From Verrucomicrobiota bacterium (GTDB lineage Bacteria > Verrucomicrobiota > Verrucomicrobiia > Opitutales > Opitutaceae), in the NCBI GenBank assembly GCA_030832235.1, contig JAURJO010000364.1, positions 1 through 9,475 on the forward strand: 9,475 bases of DNA. Direction: 5' to 3'. Below the pieces are notes generated by a model. That model did not search any database. It was given only the letters and a program-made list of their open reading frames with translations, and was not told the DNA's origin. Each line of letters starts with the position of its first letter. Within the stretch, counting starts at the first letter, position 1. The translations under genes were made by a program, and so were the position numbers. Of the stretch, positions 1 through 6,488 are shown one piece after another.

Positions 1-1557
1 CACGATTTCCTCGCGGGCGAGGGCGTAGTTGAAGGTGTTGAGGTAAACCTTTTCGCGCCGGTAGCTCGTGCTCGCCACGAGGCGGAGGGTGGAGTCGAGG
101 AACGGCAGCTTCGTGTCGTACACCCCCGTGCCCCGCCAGCCGTGGATGTCGTGGCCATCGGTCGCAAGGGTGGGCCCGTAGGCGACGAAATACTCCTCGA
201 AACGCGGATTGGGAATCGTGGCGCCGGGGATGGTGGGGTGAGGCAGCACGCGATTGACGTCGATGAACACGCCGCGCGCGTTCACGCCGAGGGCACCCGC
301 CGCCGAATAGGTCTGCGGTCGCGATGAATCATCAATCTGGCCGTTGTAGGAGATAAGGGCGCGCAGCTGATCGCCGAACGCGTGGGAGAGCTCGACGGTG
401 TAGGCGTGGAATTTAGAGTCGGCCCGGTTGTCGGGCCCGCCCCAGTCCACCCCGTAGGGCGCGATCGCGTACGAGATCGGCAGGAGCGGGACGAGCGCCG
501 GGTTCTGGGGATCCGTCCCGGTGTTGACTCCGACCCCGGTGACGATGGCGGAGTTTCGGAAGGTCGTGGTCGCCGTCGACTGCATGTCGTAAAGCGTGCC
601 GCCGACGTCCAGGTAGACATGGGTGTTGCCAGGCGCGGCGATGCGCCGCATGCCGACGCCGTTGACCTGCACGCCGGCGCGGACCGGATCGGCATCGGCC
701 GCATTGGTGCCGGAGCCACGGATGTAGGGCGTGACGTGGTCGTTGAGGTGCAAGTGGCCGAGCTGGTACGTCGTGCGGCCGACCTCGACGGTGGCATCAA
801 GCCGCGTACGCCGATTGGAGAACGGTTCCCAACGGAGAGCGCCGGCATAGCCGTGGTGGTTACGGTTGTTGCGCTGGCGGGACTGCTCGACCTCCGAGGC
901 GACGGCATTGAAGCGGAGCCCGAACTGCGGGTGGAGGGGTTGGTTGACGTCGACCGCGTAGCGCTGGGTCCCGAAATTATCGAAGCGGGCGGAGGCGGTG
1001 GCCCGGCGCCGGAGGGTCGCCCGCTTGGTGGAGATATTGATGATACCGGCAGGGTCGACGTCGCCGTAGGCGAGACCGCCGGGGCCGCGGGCGAACTCGA
1101 TGCGTTCGGTGTTGAAGGCGTCCTGAGGGAGAAACCAGGGATAACCGTCGCGGAGCTGGCGGATCGACGGGATGCCGCGGAAGTTGATCTGGTTGCCCGA
1201 GCGGGAATTCACGGGTGCGCCGATGGTACCCTGATTGTTGTACTCGTTCTCGGCGCCGACGGCGAAGTCGACCGCACCAAAGAAGTCGGTGACCGCAAGG
1301 TCGCTCATGAGATCGGCCGTGAAGACCGAGATCGAGTTGGGCAGGTTGGCGAGTTTCTCGTTGGTACGTGTGCCCGAGAGCGCCGATGACGCGGCATACC
1401 CCTTGTCGGCCTCGGCATTGACCTCGAAGGGCGAAAGAACGACCGCCGCATCCGCGGGAGCGGCCGGCGGGGACGGCACGGTCTGGGCGAAGAGCGGCAG
1501 GCCGGCGAGCGCGAGTACGGGAGCGATCGCCCGAAACAGTGTGGAGGGAGGCGTCAT
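1..1557 (-). CDS. TonB-dependent outer-membrane receptor, C-terminus cut by window edge
   Basis: An outer-membrane beta-barrel receptor that would import a ligand using energy from TonB-ExbBD. The frame is open for 519 codons from the ATG at 1557-1555 to the left edge, so most of the barrel is outside the window. Residues 1-24 form a signal peptide ending in LFAQ. Residues 39-47 (VVLSPFEVN) are the TonB-box-like motif typical of Opitutaceae receptors. The plug spans about 62-178: SGTR, NLPNSISVFT, the INFRGIP patch at 124-130, DGYPWF, and the closing ERIEFARGPGGLAYG (151-165) and GIINISTKRA. Alternating barrel strands follow. There is no N-terminal carboxypeptidase-regulatory-like domain, unlike the other receptor here. 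It starts 67 bp after the sulfatase stop, on the same strand, so it is probably co-transcribed with it. No good Shine-Dalgarno sequence is visible. The plug resembles siderophore-type receptors, but the ligand is unknown; the neighbouring sulfatase suggests a glycan fragment (inference). Confidence 0.93.
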   Translation of the reverse strand, partial: MTPPSTLFRAIAPVLALAGLPLFAQTVPSPPAAPADAAVVLSPFEVNAEADKGYAASSALSGTRTNEKLANLPNSISVFTADLMSDLAVTDFFGAVDFAVGAENEYNNQGTIGAPVNSRSGNQINFRGIPSIRQLRDGYPWFLPQDAFNTERIEFARGPGGLAYGDVDPAGIINISTKRATLRRRATASARFDNFGTQRYAVDVNQPLHPQFGLRFNAVASEVEQSRQRNNRNHHGYAGALRWEPFSNRRTRLDATVEVGRTTYQLGHLHLNDHVTPYIRGSGTNAADADPVRAGVQVNGVGMRRIAAPGNTHVYLDVGGTLYDMQSTATTTFRNSAIVTGVGVNTGTDPQNPALVPLLPISYAIAPYGVDWGGPDNRADSKFHAYTVELSHAFGDQLRALISYNGQIDDSSRPQTYSAAGALGVNARGVFIDVNRVLPHPTIPGATIPNPRFEEYFVAYGPTLATDGHDIHGWRGTGVYDTKLPFLDSTLRLVASTSYRREKVYLNTFNYALAREEIV

Positions 1558-1581
1558 GTTTTGAGGGGTCTGGGTTGGTTG

Positions 1582-1602
1582 AAAAAAGGGCGCGGGTGGC
1601 GC
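1582..1602 (-). terminator. Weak GC stem-loop with T6 tract between sulfatase and receptor
   Basis: Read on the minus strand, GCGC (1602-1599), a five-base loop and GCGC (1593-1590) are followed by two C residues and six T residues (1587-1582). The stem is only four base pairs, too short for a convincing intrinsic terminator. It might cause partial attenuation between the sulfatase and receptor genes, or be chance in GC-rich DNA. Confidence 0.15.
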
Positions 1603-1624
1603 GGACGGGAGAGCATTGCGCCTG

Positions 1625-3235
1625 TTATCGACGTGACGCGGGGGCATGCCGGCCCTCCTGCTCGAGCTGGTTGAGGAAGCCGCGCAACTCCTGCACAAGT
1701 TCCGGGCGCATAGCGAACTGGTTGTGCCGCTGGCTGGGATCGCGACTGAGATCGTAAAGCTGTCCTGGATGGGAGTCGGCATTGTAACCCCGCGTTTCCC
1801 TCCACCAATCGGGCTCCCGACGGTCGCCGGCCGGAGCATCGATCCAGACCCAGGAACCGCGGCGCACCGCCAGCGTCACGCCATCGCTCTTCGTCACCAC
1901 CGCATCCCGCCGGCCCTTTCCGCCGAGCAGGATCGGGAGTGCGTCGAAGCTGTCCTCCCCCGCTTCGCGCGGCAACTCGCCGCCCATCAGGGCGGCGCAG
2001 GTGGCCAACAAATCGGTGAGGCAAAGCAACTCGGTACTGGTTGTCCCGGCTGGAATCCGTCCGGGCCAGCGCGCCAAAAAGGGCACGCGATGGCCGCCCT
2101 CCCAGGCGGCGTATTTGATGCCCCGCCACGGGCCCATGCTGGCATGCCCATACTGGCGCACCCGGTCGTACGCTCCCACGGGCATGACATTCTTGGTTCC
2201 CGCGTTGTTGAGCCGCGTGATCTCCGGACCGTTGTCGCTCGTGAAGATCAACAGCGTGTCGCCGGTGACACCCGCCCGGTCGAGGGCCGCCAACACCTGG
2301 CCCACGACCCAATCGGTCTGAACCACGAAATCGCCGTAGTCGCCAGCCTGGCTCCGCCCCCGGAATTCCTTGGTCGGAAGGACTGGGTGGTGCGGAGAGG
2401 TCAGCGGAAAATACAGAAAGAACGGCCGTCCCCGCCCCGCCGCCTCCTCCACGTAACGCACGGCTCGGCGCGTAAGTTCCGGCAGGATATCCGACTGGTT
2501 CCAGCCAGTTAGTTTGGGACCGGGCGTTTCGAACTCCGTGCTGGTCGCCACGTCGGGGATGCCGAGTGTCCGATCATTTTCGATGAAGCAATAGGGCGGG
2601 TAATTGGGCACATCGGTGCCGAAATAGTAGTCGAACCCCCGGGCGGTGGGCCCGCCGCCGATCGTCCGCTTAAAATCAACGTTGCTGCGGTTGTCCGGCC
2701 CGTTGCCCGGCGGTCGGCCGTCGTGCGTCGGCCAATCCCAACCGAGGTGCCACTTCCCGATGCAGGCCGTCGCGTAGCCGCGGTTCCGAAGAAACCCCGG
2801 TAAAGTCAGACTATCCGCGCCGAATACCGGAGGTCCCCAGGGGGCGACATTCGACACCCCGGCCGACACCTTTCCTCCCGGCGGGCGTCCGGGCCCGCGC
2901 GGTCGCCACGGGTAACGGCCGGTCAGCAACCCGTACCGCGAGGGCGTGCAAACCGCGGCCGCCGCGTGCGCGTCCGTCAGCCGGATTCCCTGTTGCGCCA
3001 GCACATCAAGCTGCGGCGTGGGGATCTTCGACTGCGGGTTATAGCAACCCAGATCACCGTAGCCGAGATCGTCGGCGAGGATGACGATGATGTTCGGGCG
3101 GGCGGGGATCGTCGCGCCGGACACCGACGAACCGCAGCAGAAAGCCGCGCCCAGCAGGGCAATCAGACGAGACCAGCGCCGGAAGCGGGGCGCGATTGCG
3201 GACAAAAGGATCGGAATCGGCTGGAGGCACCCCAC
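1625..3235 (-). CDS. Exported formylglycine-dependent sulfatase (arylsulfatase A-like, S1 family)
   Basis: Hydrolyses a sulfate ester, most likely on a polysaccharide or oligosaccharide, outside the cytoplasm. Residue numbers below count from the GTG given here (536 aa). Residues 47-59 are RPNIIVILADDLG, with the paired metal-binding Asp at 55-56. The active-site motif CTPSR is at 96-100; Cys96 would be converted to formylglycine and is followed by GLLTGRYPWR. The second signature GKWHLG is at 160-165. SPHHP (280-284) and TSDNGPE (333-339) supply further catalytic and metal residues, and KYAAWEGGHRVPF follows. The C-terminal LYDLSRDPSQRHN is typical of the family. The family's key residues appear intact. 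A hydrophobic signal segment (SRLIALLGAAFCC, about 22-34) precedes the mature domain and has no lipobox. The frame stays open upstream to a GTG at 3478, but that would bury the signal peptide about 100 residues in, so a start at GTG 3235 or TTG 3205 is preferred. It lies between the regulator and the receptor. Substrate is unknown. Confidence 0.93.
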   Translation of the reverse strand: MGCLQPIPILLSAIAPRFRRWSRLIALLGAAFCCGSSVSGATIPARPNIIVILADDLGYGDLGCYNPQSKIPTPQLDVLAQQGIRLTDAHAAAAVCTPSRYGLLTGRYPWRPRGPGRPPGGKVSAGVSNVAPWGPPVFGADSLTLPGFLRNRGYATACIGKWHLGWDWPTHDGRPPGNGPDNRSNVDFKRTIGGGPTARGFDYYFGTDVPNYPPYCFIENDRTLGIPDVATSTEFETPGPKLTGWNQSDILPELTRRAVRYVEEAAGRGRPFFLYFPLTSPHHPVLPTKEFRGRSQAGDYGDFVVQTDWVVGQVLAALDRAGVTGDTLLIFTSDNGPEITRLNNAGTKNVMPVGAYDRVRQYGHASMGPWRGIKYAAWEGGHRVPFLARWPGRIPAGTTSTELLCLTDLLATCAALMGGELPREAGEDSFDALPILLGGKGRRDAVVTKSDGVTLAVRRGSWVWIDAPAGDRREPDWWRETRGYNADSHPGQLYDLSRDPSQRHNQFAMRPELVQELRGFLNQLEQEGRHAPASRR

Positions 3236-3394
3236 CCCTCCACCCCGGAAAATCAGGGTGTCATGAGCTGAATCCCAATTTCCAAACCGACGCCGAAATT
3301 TCAGGGTCGGATTCTCGACGAGGGGGCGGCTCCGACTCCCCGGACACGAGGAGAGAAACAGGCTTAAGGGCATAAACTTTCCATTGATCGCAAG

Positions 3395-3440
3395 CCTACC
3401 CGAATACCCAAACCCGGATACCCCGTAAACACAGGGTAGG
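3395..3440. promoter_or_regulatory. Cluster of four TACCC heptamer-like sites, candidate operator
   Basis: TACCC occurs on the plus strand at 3397-3401, 3405-3409 and 3419-3423, and on the minus strand at 3438-3434. The outer pair forms a 7-bp inverted repeat, CCTACCC (3395-3401) and GGGTAGG (3434-3440). NarL-family regulators classically bind TACYYMT-like heptamers in variable arrangements. The site lies just downstream of a NarL-type regulator gene and about 160 bp upstream of the sulfatase start. Binding is inferred, not shown, and the regulator's recognition helix differs from NarL. Confidence 0.35.
3396..3423. repeat. Two-unit 14-bp imperfect tandem repeat
   Basis: Units at 3396-3409 and 3410-3423 agree at 11 of 14 positions and share the core ACCCGRATACCC (R = A or G). 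They account for two of the TACCC sites and may be a duplicated protein-binding site. Confidence 0.5.
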
Positions 3441-3467
3441 AACGCAACCACAGGGCAGGACCGCAAC
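3430..3467. repeat. Two-unit 19-bp tandem repeat
   Basis: Units at 3430-3448 and 3449-3467 match at 17 of 19 positions and begin CACAGGGYAGGAMCGCAAC (Y = T/C, M = A/C). A degenerate third start, CACCTGGGCA, follows at 3468-3477 and runs almost to the regulator stop codon. A period of 19 bp is close to two helical turns, which would place the copies on the same face of the DNA. It is probably regulatory or a recent slippage duplication. Confidence 0.65.
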
Positions 3468-3480
3468 CACCTGGGCACGC

Positions 3481-4170
3481 CTAGTGCTGGCGACTCGTTT
3501 CCGTTTTCGCGGGCGAGGCGAACAGCCCTAGCACGTGCGCTTTATTGACGGCGGCGGGCGCGTTGCGCACGCCGAGCCGCTGGTAAATCACGGCGATGTG
3601 GTCATCGACGGTCGAGTAGCCGATGCCCAAACGCTCCGCGATTTCCTTCTTCACCAAGCCCTCCCCGAGCAGGACGAGGACTTCCATCTGCCGCGGGGTC
3701 AGCAGCGCCTCGGTCCCTCCGGGCGTGAGACGAGACTTCAGGGTGTTCAGGATGTAGCGTGCGACCCCCGCATCCAGCGAGGCACCGCCTCCAACCACAT
3801 TACGGATGCCCTCGACGAGTTGCGCGGCCGATGACACTTTCAACAGATAACCGGATGCGCCGAGCATGATGGCGCGAAGCACGTCGGCCTCCTCGTCGGA
3901 TTGGGTGAGGATGATGATCTTTGCCGCCGGCACGGCGGCGAGGAATCGAGGAAGCGCCTCGTGCCCGCTCATCCCGGGCAGACGCAAGTCGAGCATGACG
4001 ACGTCAGGCGGCTCGATCGAAGGCCGCTCCCCCAAGCTTCTCAGCGCGATTTCGGCCGTGCCGAATTGGCCGACGATTTGGAACTCCGCCTCGTGGCGCA
4101 ACGCGAGGACGATGGCGTCACGGTAACTCGGGTTGTCCTCGACGATCAAAATACGGGTCCTGCGTTTCAT
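3481..4170 (-). CDS. NarL/FixJ-family two-component response regulator
   Basis: A cytoplasmic DNA-binding regulator of 229 residues, a normal length for the family. The receiver domain covers about 5-122: acidic pocket Glu11/Asp12, phospho-acceptor Asp61 in MLDLRLPGMSG, the switch Thr89 in IIILTQ and the conserved Lys111 in YLLK. The LuxR-type helix-turn-helix covers about 156-212: LTPRQMEVLVLLGEGLVKKEIAERL, then the recognition helix region STVDDHIAVIYQRLGVRN. The position after TV, often Lys or Arg in the family, is Asp189, followed by Asp190. The ATG at 4170-4168 overlaps the kinase stop in an ATGA arrangement, indicating translational coupling and a dedicated kinase partner. Likely targets are its own neighbours, the sulfatase and receptor genes (inference). 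Confidence 0.95.
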   Translation of the reverse strand: MKRRTRILIVEDNPSYRDAIVLALRHEAEFQIVGQFGTAEIALRSLGERPSIEPPDVVMLDLRLPGMSGHEALPRFLAAVPAAKIIILTQSDEEADVLRAIMLGASGYLLKVSSAAQLVEGIRNVVGGGASLDAGVARYILNTLKSRLTPGGTEALLTPRQMEVLVLLGEGLVKKEIAERLGIGYSTVDDHIAVIYQRLGVRNAPAAVNKAHVLGLFASPAKTETSRQH

Positions 4171-6125
4171 CCGAACAGTGCGACGCGACGCAGTTTTAGG
4201 CGCAGGTCAACCTGCAGTCCGTTGGTGGAAGACCTGCGTGTCGAAATCCTTGCCCCCAGCAATCGGGCTCGCCGCCCAAGAGAGGCGGGAATTTCGTCCG
4301 CGAAACCCTGGCCGTTGTCCGACACGGAAAGTTGGATTTCCCCGTCGATTAAGCGCAGATGCGTCTCGGCGCGGGTTGCCCCGGAGTGGCGGATGATATT
4401 GGTCAGGCACTCCTGATAGTAGAGCAGCAAGTCGGTGCGGGTTCGGGGCGGCAAATCTCGCCACCGTTCGGAAGGCTCGATCACAAGCCGGTGTTCCAAA
4501 TCCGCGAGCAGACGGTCCGCCGCGCGGCGCATGTCGCCCGCAAGGTCCCCGAAAAGTCCCGGCGCCTCGATCAAGTTGGTGCAATGCCGTGCCGCTTTTC
4601 CCGCACGCTCGGTCAGTGCCCGCACGCGGTGCAGCAGTCCCAGGAGCCGCTCGTCTTTGGGCGCCGCGTTGTTTGCCAGATCCGTGATCAGTCCGATCGC
4701 ATGCAAGTCGGCTCCAAGTTCATCATGCAGGTCAGCCGCGATGCGATAACGCGTCTGCTCAACGGCACGCCGGCGCTGGATTCGGCTGACCAAGGCGATA
4801 CCGATCACGCCGGCGCCGAGCACCGCCGCCAGCCAGACAACGGCCGTCAATTGCCTGCGGTGCGAGCTATGGCGGCGGTCGATCTCTCCCGTTACGACGG
4901 GGCGTTCGCGTTCAAGATCATGGCGCTCGGCAAGCTGTTTGAGCCAATCACGGACGGACAGAATCGTACCGTAGTAGTTCATACCATCGGTCAGATGGGA
5001 GAGACGCCGCGAGCCGGACTCGGCGTTGAACGTGGCCGTCACCGTCTTGTGCAGTGCCGCGTTGCGATCACTCGAGAAAAGCTCGATCTCGGCGAACCCG
5101 AATCGTTCCCCGATGGGGCCGTACAGCGGGCTGGCATTGTGCTCCATCGCGAGAATGCGGACGAAGCGACAGGCCACCGGCGGAAACGACCACATCAGGA
5201 TTGGCCCCAGGTCGTAGATCGTCGCGTTTTGAATCTCAACGAGGGTTCTCGCGTCGGAAAAGTCCGGCTCGCATCCGCCCTCGATCCGCAGCGACTTCGG
5301 AATCCCGTAATCCCCGGCGAAAGCCTGCGGGACGGTGTTGCTTTGATCCACGGCATGAAGGTGCACCCGGGTCAGCGGCTGAACCGCTCCTAGATCGAGT
5401 TGGAAGGCCGGTCTTTCTCCGAGGGCGAACTGATTGACGTACGCCACGCTTCCCGCCCCGCTCGCCGCCGCCATCAGGTAGGGGAGCACGCCGTCCACCG
5501 CATAGGATTCGGCCCAACCCGGCGCGAGCGAGGGATTGCCGCCGGCGGAAGATCTCACCGGCCTCCGCAGCGCTACGTTTTCCTCTCCCGCGAAGGCCAG
5601 AACCTCCGACAGCTGGAAGACGTACTTCCCATCGAACGCACGTCGCGAGAGCCCGATCGCCTCGACTCGGATCCACCCGGCCCGGATCCCGCGGCACGGA
5701 ATGACCAAGGGGGCGATCCGAGGCAACAACCCCGAGTCCACGCGATACTCCGCGATCAGTCCGCCGATGCGATCCTGGTCAATTCCGCCGTATATCCGCA
5801 GTGCGGTAGGAAACGCGTCGGCCTGAAAACCATCCGTGGCGTCCCGGCGGATGGCGGGCACGAGGACAATCTCATCCAGGATAACGACCTTCTCAAACCC
5901 CACCTCAATCCACTCCGGGTGATCCGGCACTTCGCGCGGATGCGACCGGAAGCCGATGGGCCCGATACCCCCGCTGAGACTGTAACTCGCCAATCCCGCC
6001 AACTGGGAATCGATTTGATCCAGACGCTCCTCCAGGCGCTCGAGCGGAAGATCAGTCACACCCTCCCCCGCCACCGGGAGGGGCAAAACCGCCGGTAAAA
6101 GAGCCAGGAAGGTCCGCAGCCGCAT
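4167..6125 (-). CDS. Sensor histidine kinase (HisKA_3 type) with large periplasmic discoidin-like ectodomain
   Basis: A membrane sensor kinase of 652 residues that should phosphorylate the adjacent regulator. A signal peptide spans 1-20 (LPLPVAG). Residues about 45-180 form one module (WIEVGF, DEIVLVPAIRRD, FPTALRIYGG, GWIRVEAIGLS, FQLSEVLAFAGEENVALRRPV). Residues about 182-352 form a second (YAVDGVLPYLMAA, PAFQLDLGAVQPLTRVHLHAV, SLRIEGG, CRFVRILA, FGFAEIELF). The pattern of buried strands is that of galactose-binding/discoidin jelly-rolls, which often bind glycans; I assign it by eye. A transmembrane helix lies at about 426-448. The dimerisation box RIAADLHDELGADLHAIGL carries the phospho-acceptor His467. 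The ATPase domain shows the N box ECLTNIIRHSGA (572-583) and DNGQGF (603-608). The usual glycine-rich G2 lid is reduced to SLGRRARLLG. No Shine-Dalgarno sequence is visible at the ATG. The gene heads the minus-strand unit. The ligand is unknown. Confidence 0.93.
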   Translation of the reverse strand: MRLRTFLALLPAVLPLPVAGEGVTDLPLERLEERLDQIDSQLAGLASYSLSGGIGPIGFRSHPREVPDHPEWIEVGFEKVVILDEIVLVPAIRRDATDGFQADAFPTALRIYGGIDQDRIGGLIAEYRVDSGLLPRIAPLVIPCRGIRAGWIRVEAIGLSRRAFDGKYVFQLSEVLAFAGEENVALRRPVRSSAGGNPSLAPGWAESYAVDGVLPYLMAAASGAGSVAYVNQFALGERPAFQLDLGAVQPLTRVHLHAVDQSNTVPQAFAGDYGIPKSLRIEGGCEPDFSDARTLVEIQNATIYDLGPILMWSFPPVACRFVRILAMEHNASPLYGPIGERFGFAEIELFSSDRNAALHKTVTATFNAESGSRRLSHLTDGMNYYGTILSVRDWLKQLAERHDLERERPVVTGEIDRRHSSHRRQLTAVVWLAAVLGAGVIGIALVSRIQRRRAVEQTRYRIAADLHDELGADLHAIGLITDLANNAAPKDERLLGLLHRVRALTERAGKAARHCTNLIEAPGLFGDLAGDMRRAADRLLADLEHRLVIEPSERWRDLPPRTRTDLLLYYQECLTNIIRHSGATRAETHLRLIDGEIQLSVSDNGQGFADEIPASLGRRARLLGARISTRRSSTNGLQVDLRLKLRRVALFG

Positions 6126-6275
6126 AACGACGGGTCAGGATCAGACTCCCGTTCGTTCCGATGCGAGCGGGAACATCAGCCTCCGGTGATGGGCGGAATT
6201 CTCCGGACGGATTCCAGCGGCGGCCGGGCTCGCCGCTCCCGACCCTGACCCAGTACACAGCCGCGGGGTCCCCAT

Positions 6276-6357
6276 CAAGAGGTCTGCCTGTTACATGCTA
6301 GCGCAGTCGTTCGGTAGGCGCGGGAAGTTTGCTAACATGTAACAGGCTGACCCCTTG
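6276..6357. repeat. Long imperfect inverted repeat (27-bp arms, 28-bp loop), REP- or MITE-like
   Basis: The left arm at 6276-6302 and the right arm at 6331-6357 pair as reverse complements at 24 of 27 positions. The innermost 16 bases, starting CCTGTTACATG, match at 15 of 16. The 28-base spacer is 6303-6330. The arms are too long and well matched to be chance. The element has no coding capacity and no terminal T-run typical of a terminator. It resembles a dispersed palindromic element of the kind mobilised in trans by REP-associated tyrosine transposases, but no transposase is in the window and the family assignment is a guess. Confidence 0.75.
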
Positions 6358-6458
6358 GGATCGGTCCTCGCCGTCCGATCGACGTCCCCCCGGCCCAGCT
6401 CCACCGCAACCGAAGCTTCGTTCCGGATGGCTTCCGAATAGCTCCGCGAGGGGGCAAC

Positions 6459-6488
6459 CACGGATGGACACGGATCAACACGGATGGG
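6459..6488. repeat. Three-unit 10-bp CACGGAT tandem repeat
   Basis: Units at 6459-6468, 6469-6478 and 6479-6488 each begin CACGGAT and end GGA, CAA and GGG. This is a noncoding repeat I recognise from intergenic DNA of Verrucomicrobia and Planctomycetes, where its translation yields spurious short proteins with 'RVHPWLP' on one strand. It supports treating the surroundings as noncoding. Confidence 0.65.

Larger units (their letters stand above)
3236..3480 (-). other. Repeat-rich gap between response regulator and sulfatase, likely regulatory
   Basis: This 245-bp stretch follows the regulator stop (TAG at 3483-3481). It is richer in A and T than its neighbours around 3270-3430. It contains two tandem-repeat pairs and several TACCC sites (separate entries). 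The sulfatase frame is open across it, but the deduced peptide resembles nothing in the sulfatase family and carries no signal peptide joined to the enzyme. A long untranslated leader with its own promoter is the simplest reading. An in-frame ATG at 3373-3371, preceded by GGAAAG, is a possible but less likely sulfatase start. No clear -35/-10 pair could be assigned. Confidence 0.5.

Noticed and set aside
382..1389. Long plus-strand open frame opposite the left receptor
   Set aside because: It is antisense to a clear receptor frame with signal peptide, plug motifs and barrel. The Gly/Val/Asp-rich translation is the usual shadow of GC-rich coding DNA.
1554..2312. Minus-strand frame overlapping the sulfatase C-terminal half
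   Set aside because: It is a shifted frame within the sulfatase, rich in Arg, Gly and Pro, with no recognisable domain.
3120..3205. Lipoprotein signal on the sulfatase
   Set aside because: Cysteines follow the hydrophobic core, but the residues before them (Ala-Ala-Phe) do not fit a lipobox, so ordinary signal peptidase cleavage near SVSGA is more likely.
4359..5393. Long plus-strand open frame opposite the kinase
   Set aside because: The kinase frame on the other strand carries the His, N and G1 boxes and a membrane helix; this frame carries none.
6276..6357. Inverted repeat as an intrinsic terminator
   Set aside because: No T-run follows either arm and it lies between divergent gene starts, where a terminator is not expected.
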